A stretch of 64,000 nucleotides of DNA, taken from NCBI GenBank assembly GCA_022419385.1, contig JAJUBI010000004.1, positions 806,001-870,000 on the forward strand, written 5' to 3'. Both the position numbers and the translations under genes were made by a program. Shown in pieces: positions 10,838 to 19,900 of the stretch. The notes beneath the pieces were generated by a model. The model was not told the origin of the DNA, searched no databases, and worked only from the letters and a program-made list of their open reading frames with translations. Source of the stretch: Paraconiothyrium sp. Pb-2020 (Eukaryota; Ascomycota; Dothideomycetes; Pleosporales; Didymosphaeriaceae). Position 1 is the first letter of the stretch. The number at the start of each line of letters is the position of its first letter.

Positions 10838-11404
10838 CCAAACAATTTTGATTTACCTTGACTTTTTCCAACGAAACACAGCATCATGGCCTATGGTCTG
10901 AACGACGTAGACGATCCTTGTGGTACCGACACACTCCTACATATGTTTGGGAATTCTACGGTGCCAAACCTTGGCGAAAATTGACGACTGAGAGCAATGG
11001 CGTTGGTGGCTTTGGACGGTTTGTGGATATCCCATGCAGTTTAGGAAATGCTTTACGATCTTGGGTGGTCATTAGGCGAACGACTTGTGCTGGATTACTG
11101 AGTAGCTGTAACCTAATCCAACGAGCGCTCTACCATGGAAATGTAATCTATTTACATGCCAATACTGACTTGCGAGCTCGATAAATCCCGCGGGCGTACC
11201 AGAGTTGCGGTGATCATCCCGACTCTACGTTGGCCCTACCAAAGTTAAGCTTAAATTTAAGCCGCCCTTAGCTCCCTCTACCCCACCAAAAATTTATCGT
11301 ATATCCCACCTCAAGCCTCGCCCACTTCCATTGATTCTTAATACACCTTCACCCTCTACCGCAACTCTCACGTCTCTACCGCTTTTCCTTCAGCCGCCGC
11401 CGAA
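10838..11404. other. intergenic region / TRM112 promoter
   Basis: This holds the 3' region of the Esc2-like gene and the TRM112 promoter. A short frame at 10858-11184 has no recognisable features. Overlapping perfect palindromes lie at 11245-11261, followed by a pyrimidine-rich stretch running into the TRM112 start. Confidence 0.5.
11245..11261. promoter_or_regulatory. overlapping AT-rich palindromes in the TRM112 promoter
   Basis: TTAAGCTTAA (11245-11254) and CTTAAATTTAAG (11250-11261) are both perfect palindromes sharing five bases. They lie about 145-160 nt upstream of the TRM112 ATG. This could be a dimeric regulator site; the role is inference. Confidence 0.3.
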
Positions 11405-11893
11405 ATGAAGCTACTCACCCTCAACTTCCTCACCTGCGCCATCAAAACGTGCAAAACTTCCCCCTCCTCCTTCCCCCTCCACCCGCGCGACGCAGAGCTA
11501 GAAATCCTCGAGACGGACATCAACCTCCCATTCCTGAAGAACATCCTGCCGAGGCTGATGTGGGACGAATTACGAACCATAACGTCCGAGGTACGTATAC
11601 CCGATTCCGTTTCCCAACGTACATACCGAAGGCAGATGCTAATGTCATTGTAGCTTGGACTCCCGGAGTTACCGCCCACGGCGCCGACGCGCGAGGACCT
11701 CGTCGAACCCGGTGCGCAAGCTGCGGAGGGAGAAGAGGCGGAGGAACAACCGAGTCAGACGGCCAAGGATTTACACAGGGTGCTGCTGGAGACGACGGTC
11801 AAGGAGGGGAAGCTGGCGTGTGGGAACTGTGGGCATGAGTATAAGGTTATGGAGGGTGTGCCGAATTTCTTGCTGCCGGGGCATTTGGTTTAG
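11405..11893 (+). CDS. TRM112: multifunctional methyltransferase subunit Trm112
   Basis: Two exons (11405-11590, 11654-11893) with a 63-nt intron give 141 residues; yeast Trm112 has 135. The N-terminus MKLLTLNFLTCAIKTC and the C-terminal CGNCGHEYKV...GVPNFLLPGHLV carry the conserved cysteines of the zinc-binding knuckle and the family hallmark ending. Trm112 is an obligate partner that stabilises and activates several SAM-dependent methyltransferases: Trm9 and Trm11 (tRNA), Bud23 (18S rRNA) and Mtq2 (eRF1). It acts in cytoplasm and nucleus. A middle insert (residues about 75-105) rich in Glu, Ala, Pro and Gln is longer than in yeast. This is one of several translation-apparatus genes in the window (YTM1, DPH4, eL36). 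Confidence 0.95.
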
Positions 11894-12133
11894 AGGGTCG
11901 AAAAGAGAGAACGAGGAGAGCATCGGAGAGAAGAAAAGGCAGGCTGGAAGACTGGTGAAGTCGATGGATGAAAGATTAGGGCACTTGAAGACGCGTGGTG
12001 ATGGAGGACGACATGATACCCTTTTGCAGCATAGAGCCCGGAGTTATGGTTCGTTGGACGATTTCAACTGGAGAAGTAAAAGTTATGGAATTAGGTGCAA
12101 CGCAAGTACGCATACGACACAACATACACAGAC

Positions 12134-13114
12134 TCACATCCCACACATCGCCAATATGATCCTCCAACTATTTCCGTGACCCGCCACATCTCCCACAAAT
12201 CCGAACCGACCCGCGCCTGACTTCTCCCACACGACTGGGCACGTGAATGGCCCTCCTTCATCGCCCAAGCTCCTCACATCGTCAGCCGAAACATACAGTT
12301 GACTTGCTGGTTTGACGCCGGCCAGAAACATAGCTGTTGGAAAATATATCGGGGTCAGCTTATCCCGCAACCCGCCTGATATGACTGGTGATAATGCTCC
12401 ATTTTTGAAGGTCATCGCGCTTTTGGCAATTACTGCTTTCCACGTCCGTCCAAGTCCCCGGAATAAGTCATTCATCTGGTCTACCGGAGTCATGCCAAAG
12501 TCCACTGCTAGAATAAGGATCCCGCCTTTGAACACATAGAGTCGAAGCCAAAGGAGTGCTTCAGCTGTCAATTCGCGGTTTTTACGGAATATTCCTGCAT
12601 CTGCGATGAGCATCACTTTCGGTACCAGATCCAGATTGTAGCCCAGCGTGGCCATGCACCACAGTAGTCCATCTACATCAGTGGCCTGCAAGAATTGAAC
12701 GCTTTCCGCCGACGTTTCTGTCCAATGTTTGTAGAAAGCGTCCGAAGTAGGATCCCTATCGTGCCAGACAACGAGGATACTCCGGCATGGACCTGCATAC
12801 GGGCTTGCGAGCAGACGACGGTGCGGAGGGAGTTTTGCCGCGTTTGTTGCATCCCGCTTCTCCTGGGGAGCCGTTGGTTCGGGATTGTCAAGCCGTAGGC
12901 CGTTGCTCTGCTTCTCTACGCAGTAATCTGAAAGGGTCTCGGCATCGTCGGGAGACTGCGGTCTAGTAGACATATCTTCACCGATGTTATTATCCTCCGG
13001 AGTTCCAGAATAAATTGTTTGATACTTCAGTAGTAGTGAAGCCAAAAATTGACAGAAGTATTGCAGAGGATATCCTCCGTTGAACATGCTGCGGGAGTGT
13101 AGCAGGATGAACAT
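12134..13114 (-). CDS. conserved-looking hypothetical protein, possible GATase/ThuA-like fold
   Basis: One continuous frame of 326 residues. Initiation may be at the first ATG, at residue 10, or at residue 47 (MSTRPQSPDD); the first 46 residues look less like coding sequence than the rest, so the last is attractive. After a disordered polar stretch, an alpha/beta domain begins with the hydrophobic strand SILVVWHDRD. It continues with PKVMLIADAGI, a helix, and the strand GGILILAVDF, and near the end comes GRFGFVGDVAG. Strand-helix alternation with these glycine turns recalls class-I glutamine amidotransferase-like or ThuA-like folds. No catalytic Cys-His pair is obvious, so this is only a structural guess. 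Convergent with TRM112, 240 nt apart. Confidence 0.6.
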   Translation of the reverse strand: MFILLHSRSMFNGGYPLQYFCQFLASLLLKYQTIYSGTPEDNNIGEDMSTRPQSPDDAETLSDYCVEKQSNGLRLDNPEPTAPQEKRDATNAAKLPPHRRLLASPYAGPCRSILVVWHDRDPTSDAFYKHWTETSAESVQFLQATDVDGLLWCMATLGYNLDLVPKVMLIADAGIFRKNRELTAEALLWLRLYVFKGGILILAVDFGMTPVDQMNDLFRGLGRTWKAVIAKSAMTFKNGALSPVISGGLRDKLTPIYFPTAMFLAGVKPASQLYVSADDVRSLGDEGGPFTCPVVWEKSGAGRFGFVGDVAGHGNSWRIILAMCGM

Positions 13115-13993
13115 TTGGGAGTGTTCTATGTGAAGAAGTTTCCGCGTGATTTATTGATACGTTCACGTATTGAATCGTTCAATCCGCGGACTCTGATTAT
13201 ATGAGAATATCGTGTATCTGTTGGGTGTTTCAATAGTCTCGTTGGGGTCCTCGATCCTAGGTGCCAGTCAATGCGCTAGATGAGGAGCGTCCATGTCCTT
13301 GGAAGCTCAGTACAGTACTAGGTCAAAGGTACAAGCACAATATAGCCCATAATGATCTTAAAACTAAATTCCTCAGGCTTCTGAACTACCGAACAAATGT
13401 ATCGATTGAGATAGCTCATTAGATGGGAATCTCTGCGTATCTAGCGGACCTGACCCAGCTATGAGGTTCTGATTATACTAACCTCGGTGCAGCATAGTTT
13501 AGAAGCATCTAGAAGAGCAGTTCGTCACGCGGACAAGGCTTATATGGCAGGGCTAAGAGTCTTAGTCGGAGGAGTATATACTTTCGGTGCGTCTTCGGCA
13601 CAGCCCCGATTATGGGAGAGTGGAGGATTAGAAGCAATGGCGGAAGGACTGTGTGAGCGGTGGAGTATCAAGATGAGTCAAAGGAATGTTAGCAAGTGTC
13701 AGTTGCGGTCGCTAGCTGCCGGACGCAGATCCTATGTTTGAGCGGTTGGGAGGGAGTGTGGCGCGAGCTGAAAAGGAAGTACGTCAATAAGGACTGAGAT
13801 AAAGAGCTTTGCATGTATTGGATTGTAGTATAATCCATAGGTGTTCCATGATTGCAAGCCTGTTATAATATGATGTCAGTTGCAGATCATCCATGCATGC
13901 TTGGTATCTAATTCATCGTCGCGCCAGAACGCCGCCCAATGCACATGCTTTTGGGATAACACACAACGTACAATGCTGTGCCAAATCTATCCA
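13115..13993. other. intergenic region between the hypothetical gene and YTM1
   Basis: About 880 nt. An 84-codon plus-strand frame at 13487-13741 has an ATG but no recognisable motif, and I do not call it. The left side is the promoter of the minus-strand hypothetical gene; the right side is the 3' end of YTM1. Confidence 0.45.
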
Positions 13994-15518
13994 TCAGGAA
14001 CCCACTGGCCTGTTTATTTGCACCCTCTTATCCTCACCCGCACTAACGATACCCACTTCCTTATCCCACCGCACACCAAACACCTTAACATCTTCCCCGT
14101 GACTGTGCGAAGAACGCCCTTTCGCGCTGTCTCTATATATAGTATACATGCTCTCTCCAACTTGGCCTTCACCCTGTACTTCCGAAGGTCGTACACTGCG
14201 CACATCCCAAATCTGCACAGTACCATCGTGTGAGCCAGACAGCAAGCTATAGTCTGATGTCGGATCGACGTCGAGCGAGACGACCGCGTTCTTGTGGCCC
14301 CTAAGCGTCATCACGCTAATTTGTGCGGCCGAAGCGCGAGGGTCAATGAGAGTGATGTGCCGTGCTGATGTTCCTGTTGCAAGGAGATTAAGCCTAGGTA
14401 GCGCGCCGAGGGAAAGAAGAGAGTGACCGGTTGATCGTGTGTCCACGCATGTAGAAGTCGGTAGATCCCAAGTCTTCAGGCTGTGGTCATGCGATGCGGA
14501 GTAGGCAACGGTCGCGTCATCGGGCTTGAAGATAACACTAGAAACAGGCGATGTATGACCAGAGAGTTTGGTCAGGGCACCACGCGCAGGGACGGTCTTA
14601 TCAGGTTTCGATAGTTTTTGTCGCTTATTCGAGGCCGCATTGGAAGAGGGTAGGAGTTCCGAAGGAGGAGAAGGGTTCTCTTTTGCATTCGAGGAGAAAA
14701 CGGATATCGTCGAGTCCGCAGAAGCGGAAATGATGCGGTTCGAGGGTCCGTGGACGGCAACGTCTTCGACACCCCAGCGGTGGCTGAAGAGCTCCACGCT
14801 CGGTGTGATCGTCCTTGTATCTTCATCGTATTTGTACAAGCGTACAACGTTATCCATACCTGCTGCAACAATCTTCTTGTCCGATATCCATCTCACGCTC
14901 TTCAAGCTGGTTATCCGTCCACCATTATTCGGTGCTTCTGACGTTGCGAGCACGTTTCCTGACATGTCCCACACTCGAACCAGCCCATCGTAACTCGCGC
15001 TCAATATCCGCTCTTGTCCGCTCTGCACATTGCCCCTAGACCATACGCCGGACGCCGAAGACGCGGAGAGAACGTCGACTGCAGATACCCAATCGTCATG
15101 CTCAAAGCTTGTTACGTTGAGCGGCGGAACAAGCGCGCGAGTGTACTCGACGTCCAATGTTGTTTCAGCCGATATACCGTTATTAGTGAGGAACTCGTCG
15201 ATGGTGGTTCGTAGAAATTGGCCATTTATGAGGATGTCGAAGGGTATCGGTTTGTCGTCGGGGCGAAGGAGGTTGTTCACAAGGGCCGAGAGCTGCGGGC
15301 GCTTGAGAGCTGAGACACGTCAGTCATGCCGCGCCAGAAGGTTTGAAGCCGACAGCTCAAGCACCGGCTTTGATATGCGCAGCGCATGCGCAAGCACAAC
15401 GAGCTGGTATGTACTTACTAGTTTGTACAAGGAGAGGCCCTGGTTCTTGCGCAAGCTGAATAGACGGGTCGCGGGTGCTCAATCGCACGGGTACTTTGAC
15501 TTCTGGCTTAGAATCCAT
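13994..15518 (-). CDS. YTM1: ribosome biogenesis WD-repeat protein Ytm1 (WDR12)
   Basis: Two exons (15518-15419 and 15309-13994) separated by a 109-nt intron encode 471 residues, the usual Ytm1 size. The N-terminal NLE (Notchless-like) domain starts MDSKPEVKVPVRLSTRD and continues across the intron to SALVNNLL, FDILINGQFLRTTIDEFL and TLDVEYTRAL. In the family this domain carries the MIDAS-ligand loop seen by the AAA+ protein Rea1. A seven-bladed WD40 propeller follows, with repeats such as GHTSPVSSVIF, SASHDHSLKTWDL and SGSHDGTVQIWDV. Ytm1 works with Erb1 and Nop7 (PeBoW complex) in 27S pre-rRNA processing and 60S assembly in the nucleolus. A charged insert (residues about 225-255, SNKRQKLSKPDK) may be a nuclear localisation signal. 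Confidence 0.93.
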
Positions 15519-15767
15519 TGCGGCGGCGTTGTGTGAAACGTGCGCGGTGAAGTCCTCCCAAAAAATTAGAACGGTATCTCGAAATTTTCCAATCGGGATT
15601 AGCGCGGGACAGTCGGCATCTGCAACACTGAACCTCCGACCATGCCTCCATTCGTCTTCCCTCCCTCAAGAAGTGGTACGGAATTTATGATATACAACAT
15701 TCATTTTCATGGATCAGAACTACAGCAGTGCACACGAGGACGCTGTCATTTCTGCATTTTTGGTGTC

Positions 15768-17185
15768 CTACCTCAGCTCGAATGCCTCATACTCTGCAGC
15801 AGCTACCGCATTGCACTGCCTCCGAAAATACTGAGCGGAACTGCTATACCGCGCTATGATACATTTTTGCTTCCCAGCAACATTCTCGTTCACTCCAGTC
15901 AGCCATGAATCCACCTCGTTACTCAAAAGACCTTGGCCGAGCTCGTGGACGTGATCAGTCCATTTCTGTACCTTGGCCGTGTCAATTCATGTCCCAGCAC
16001 TCGCGGTAATGGAACTTACACCATCTTTTTGGGTTCAATGTACATAATATCATGACTATGTAAGTAATCAATGCACTCCGCTATCCAGCCCACAGCATAC
16101 TCGATGCTGGCTGGAATGTTGCCGTACGCCTGATGAGGTCCGATCGACATGAACATGTTGGGAAAGCGTTGCACTGTGATACCAAGGGAGGTTCGTGGTC
16201 CGTCTTTCCATTCGTCGAGCAACCGGTGAGCGTCGATGCCACGGATGTCGATCGCATCGAAAGCACCGGTTACTTGCTCGAATTAAGCATCGATCACACG
16301 AAGAATTTTGGGAGACTTGCTTGCTGAGAAACCCGTTGCGTAGATCAACATGTCGAGAGGAATATTCTCTTACGAAGTCTGCACCGAGTGCTCTTCTATC
16401 CGGTCAATAGGCGTCTCGAGGAGATCGACAAGGTGAACATTCGGTCGATTGAAAGCTTCGTAGAAGTTCGTCTCCATTGGAACACGTCTGAGTCCGAAGC
16501 CTGTACGTTGTCAACCAAATTTCTCTATTATGTTGATCGTGCAGCTACCGTAGGTCTTGGGTATCAGCTTGTCCGCGGTCCAGGGATCATGCACACGCTG
16601 CCTGATTTTCTTCGCCACAAACTTACTTACGAGCGCGTTCGCTTGTCGATCTTTGAGCGTCTCTCGGAAGTTCGAGATCCAAAACCCGAAGCCAGGCTGT
16701 GCGTACAAGTACTCCCAGAAAGCTTCCCGTTCTTCGCGACTTTCATCCCAAATCGATCTGTCGCCGTCCGCATGGAGAAAACTGAGTCTAGCGTCATTGA
16801 TCTTTCTCAAGTTCTCAGGATATGCAGCTCGGATCTTATTCATGCCTTCTTTGTTGATGGGGGAGTTGTGCAGTGGAATCGCCTGTCTTGTTGAGACCGG
16901 ATGCATGCAGTACACATTGGGATATACCAAACCAATTAGGAACACTGTCAAGCTCTTCGCTGTCTTCGCAATTTCAGGGGTCATTTGATTGGCCGTTGCC
17001 CCTACGCCGATGAAACCTACATTCTTCCCTTCGAATCCTACTTGCTTACTCGTCCATCTCGAGGTATGGAAAGCTTCGCCCCTGGAATCTTCCACTCCCG
17101 GAATGTTTGGCAATGTTGGATCACTCAAGAGTTCAATACATGTGATAAGGAAACGCGCAGTGTACCTTCCGGAACTTAGAAGCAA
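15768..17185 (-). pseudogene. Baeyer-Villiger-type flavin monooxygenase, truncated and decayed
   Basis: The minus strand reads as the C-terminal two thirds of a cyclohexanone-monooxygenase-like FAD/NADPH enzyme. It starts near ARFLITCIELLSDPTLPN, passes the NADPH-binding GVGATA motif, continues with GPHQAYGNIPASIEYAVGW, then WTDHVHELGQGL, and ends at the stop at 15768-15770. Probable introns lie at about 16890-16940, 16495-16545 and 15962-16020. Lesions: the N-terminal FAD-binding domain is missing; the BVMO fingerprint FxGxxxHxxxWP is changed at its first Phe (Ser) and last Pro (Thr) around 17051-17086; QRTPNW-type sequence after TVF is lost; and there is an in-frame TAA at 16370-16372 inside an otherwise conserved exon. 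The intact enzyme would insert one oxygen atom beside a ketone to make an ester or lactone. Plus-strand frames here are shadows. Confidence 0.8.
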
Positions 17186-17711
17186 TCATCATCCTAGCAT
17201 GCTAATTCTCAATGATAGTGCGCACATCTTTGATGCGCCACAGTCCAGATAGTAGTCAAATGCGCCGTTGGCCTATGGATCAGAAAGCCCGTATCAGGCA
17301 TGTGCGGCAAGACAAATGCCTTGGCAAAGTCCTTTCTTTACAGAGAGAGTCAAATAACGAGCTTTGGAAATCGAGCATCCGATTCACGTTTGACATAAGA
17401 AGAAGAGAAGACGCAGAAACCCCGCACCTCTCCGAAAGAGCCGTCCACGTGTTCTACACTACACTGCTTCTGGATTAGTGCAACTCCACTTGAGGATCAT
17501 CCCACCTTGCGCGGTATCAACTCGCTGATTATGAGTATTTCACTGAATCTCCTCACCTCTAAATCTCAGATTACATTTCGTTGTATTTGCTGAAGCCTAA
17601 TCAAACTACCCCAAGCCCCCGTCGCCAAATTCAAATCATTGAAACATTCCTTCTCCCTAACGATCCAATTGATACTCAAAGCGTGCACACTGTCCGCGGT
17701 GGTACTTCGAA
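17186..17711. other. region where the monooxygenase N-terminus should be
   Basis: No FAD-binding GxGxxG segment or other monooxygenase sequence can be read on the minus strand, so the 5' third of that gene seems deleted or eroded beyond recognition. The right end is the promoter/5' UTR of the aldolase gene, with pyrimidine-rich stretches at 17560-17660. Confidence 0.5.
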
Positions 17712-18684
17712 ATGCTACAAGGATGCACGCTAAAGAACGCCCTTAACAAAGGCGGACGATCATCATTGGGTCTATGGCAGACACTCCCAGGCGCAAATGT
17801 CTCACGAACATTAGCCCGTGCAGGTGTTGATTGGGTTCTGGTGGACTGTGAGCATGGGAATATCGACGGTGTGTGATCACTTGTGCACGTATAACTTAAA
17901 TCAAAGTTCTTGCGATTCGCTGACAACTATCAGATGCCGCCATGCACGACGCTGTTCCAGCAATCGCAGCTTGCGGCGTCAGTCCAATTGTGAGACTTCC
18001 GGATATGCAAGGGTGGATGATCAAGCGTAGGAGCTCCTAATCGTATCTATGCTTATTAGTCGTTAATCTCACCAGGCGCTCTTGACGCTGGAGCTCATGG
18101 AGTAAGAAGCTGAAGCGGACAGCAGACTTATGACACTAATCCTTTGCAAGGTCCTCCTCCCGCTTCTTCGGACGGCAGAAGAAGCCAAAAACATCGTTGC
18201 AGCTGCCAAATTCCCACCACTCGGACGACGAGGCCTCGGATCCCCCTTTGCAATGGAACGCTTCAACCCCGTCCCGACGATGACAGAGTACCTCCAGCAA
18301 GCTAATGACTCCTTATTGACCATGGTACAGATCGAGACCCAAGAAGCAGTCGACAACGTCGAAGAAATTGCAGCCGTGCCTGGTATTGATCTTCTATTCG
18401 TTGGCCCCTTTGATCTGGGAAACAACATAGGTCACCCTATTTTGGACGGTGTCATGAAGCCTGAGTTAGAACAGGCCGTAGAAAAAGTACTCGAAGCGAC
18501 GCACAATGCTGGAAAGAAAGCTGGGTTCTTTGCGAGTAGTCCAGAGCAAGCGAAAAAATACGCGGATAAAGGCTTCGACATGGTCTCTGCTGCGCTGGAC
18601 ACTACACTTCTGCAAGCTTCTTTGGCTACATCTTTGAGCATTGCAAGAGGTACGGCGCCACCAAAATCGGGTGGAAGGTATTAG
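17712..18684 (+). CDS. HpcH/HpaI aldolase (2-oxo-acid class II aldolase family)
   Basis: Four exons (17712-17868, 17934-18026, 18076-18101, 18151-18684) encode 269 residues, the usual family length; exon 3 is only 26 nt and the introns are 65, 49 and 49 nt. The TIM-barrel landmarks are all present: LGLWQTLPGA near the start, the VDCEHGNID loop with the catalytic His, VRLPD with the substrate-binding Arg, QIET with the metal-binding Glu, and VGPFDLG with the metal-binding Asp. Bacterial homologues cleave 4-hydroxy-2-oxo-heptanedioate into pyruvate and succinic semialdehyde; fungal members act on related 4-hydroxy-2-oxoacids, exact substrate unknown. The gene is flanked by broken genes but appears intact itself. 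It ends in a polar tail without a peroxisomal SKL signal. Confidence 0.9.
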
Positions 18685-18989
18685 CTGGCAAGCCGCGCAG
18701 CTTTTGTTCAATTATTCGATGTACGTGTGAACTACTTGGGCCCAATCGGATTTAGATACATACAACGGCTAGAAAAGAAAGGAGCCTTCATGCTCGAATT
18801 GGAGTAATGAAATGGTCTTGAGCAAGATCAGTTGATCTACTCCGTCTCCTCATCATCCTAGAACACGAAGCATCTCATCTCAACGCTCGTCCTCGGCTCC
18901 CCATTACCATCCTGACCCTTCAACGGAAAGGACGAGCGTATCGCGCACTTTAACCCCTTATTCCTTACCGTTCTGAACACAGTACAGAT

Positions 18990-19398
18990 AAGCTGGGCAT
19001 CGGCCCATATTATCGAGGCAGCAGAAGCAGCCGGTGCTTCCCCTGCCATAGTTAGCGCAGTACTTGCAGCACTTCCTCTAGGAGCTGCCGCCCTCGAGAA
19101 GGTTCAGGGCTTGACTACTGCTATTGCTAAAGCAGCGGGGGGCAGCCTTTGTAGAAAGCTACGTGAAAGACGTGAAGTAAGTTACAGTGATACTGCTTGA
19201 CACGTTGGGAATTCGCTAATGGATTTGTAGGAAGGTAGCCTTTGCCTCTCTTGGGTTCGGTGGCCTTGCGATCATATATTGTCTATCTATCTTAGGAGGG
19301 GTTTTATTCGTCAGGAAGATTTGAACCTGAAGGTGAATGAACAGATCGAGGTCTTTTTGGAAAATGATGTGCAGCCGACAGCATCGGGTCGTTCCTGA
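18990..19398 (+). pseudogene. 3' remnant of an MFS efflux transporter (TRI12-like)
   Basis: A stretch beginning AHIIEAAEAAGASPAI, continuing LPLGAAALEKVQG and, after a shift, AAFVESYVKDVK, then KVAFASLGFGGLAII and QIEVFLENDVQ, matches the last loop, final membrane helix and tail of fungal 14-TM drug/toxin efflux pumps. Three faults show it is broken. A run of six G around 19136-19143 is one base too long for the frame. Some 26 nt of extra sequence near 19287-19312 split the last segment and shift the frame. The whole N-terminal transporter is absent. A plausible intron (about 19176-19229) survives between VKDVK and KVAFAS. The fragment lies right behind the intact aldolase gene, on the same strand. 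Confidence 0.65.
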
Positions 19399-19548
19399 AA
19401 GGCTTGTTGTGCTAGAAATCTTTGTATTACCCAGCATAGTCAGTTCATACGCGAAGGTTAATTTGATCGCGCACTTGCATGAACTTAGTCATGATGATCC
19501 ATTGTACGAATGCTGCTTCTTCCAGAGGCCTAGGTGAGACCCCATTCT

Positions 19549-19860
19549 TCACAAGCTTCTCAAAGCCGCCCACCTATTCTCGAACGCTTTCCGGAAAACC
19601 TCCGACCCTACACCGTTGAGTTCAAATCCATGTGGCACACCCTCATACAAATGCCACTCCACCTCCACCCCAGCCTTATGGTGCCATATAGATCTCTTTG
19701 CGTGCAAAGATGTCCGTTGCTGTGCTTAAAGCTCCGAGGTCTGCACTGTTTGGGAACATCTGTGCTTCTAAAAGTGTAGACACTATGGCGAGTCGTGGAA
19801 CCTCCGTATAGGGCCGTTCTTGACAATCTATCATAACCCTTTCCAATGAGCGCACCAAAA
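19549..19860 (-). pseudogene. 3' remnant of an alpha/beta hydrolase
   Basis: Minus-strand reading gives ERPYTEVPRLAIVSTLLEA, then IFARKEIYMAP, and after a one-base frame change KAGVEVEWHLYEGVPHGFEL and a terminal RWAALRSL before TGA (19549-19551). HLYEGVPHGFE is the typical segment around the catalytic histidine of esterase/lipase-like hydrolases (abhydrolase_3/DLH type). The nucleophile Ser motif GxSxG and everything upstream are missing, because the neighbouring regulator gene occupies that DNA. A frameshift plus the missing N-terminus make this a pseudogene remnant. In Baeyer-Villiger pathways such an enzyme would cleave the ester or lactone formed by the monooxygenase. Confidence 0.6.
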
Positions 19861-19900
19861 GCGACTCTGTTGATATCTGCGCCCAGAGTGACATCGCGCC

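Noticed and set aside
13487..13741. 84-codon plus frame
   Set aside because: No motif, no splice support, and it lies in the promoter/3' region between two genes.
16388..16988. Plus-strand frames of 168 and 143 codons
   Set aside because: They are shadows of the monooxygenase pseudogene, whose family sequence reads clearly on the minus strand.
18858..19000. Minus-strand frame ending SSFPLKGQDGNGEPRTSVEMRCFVF
   Set aside because: It looks somewhat protein-like and could be another gene tail, but I cannot assign a family, and it overlaps the start of the MFS remnant region.
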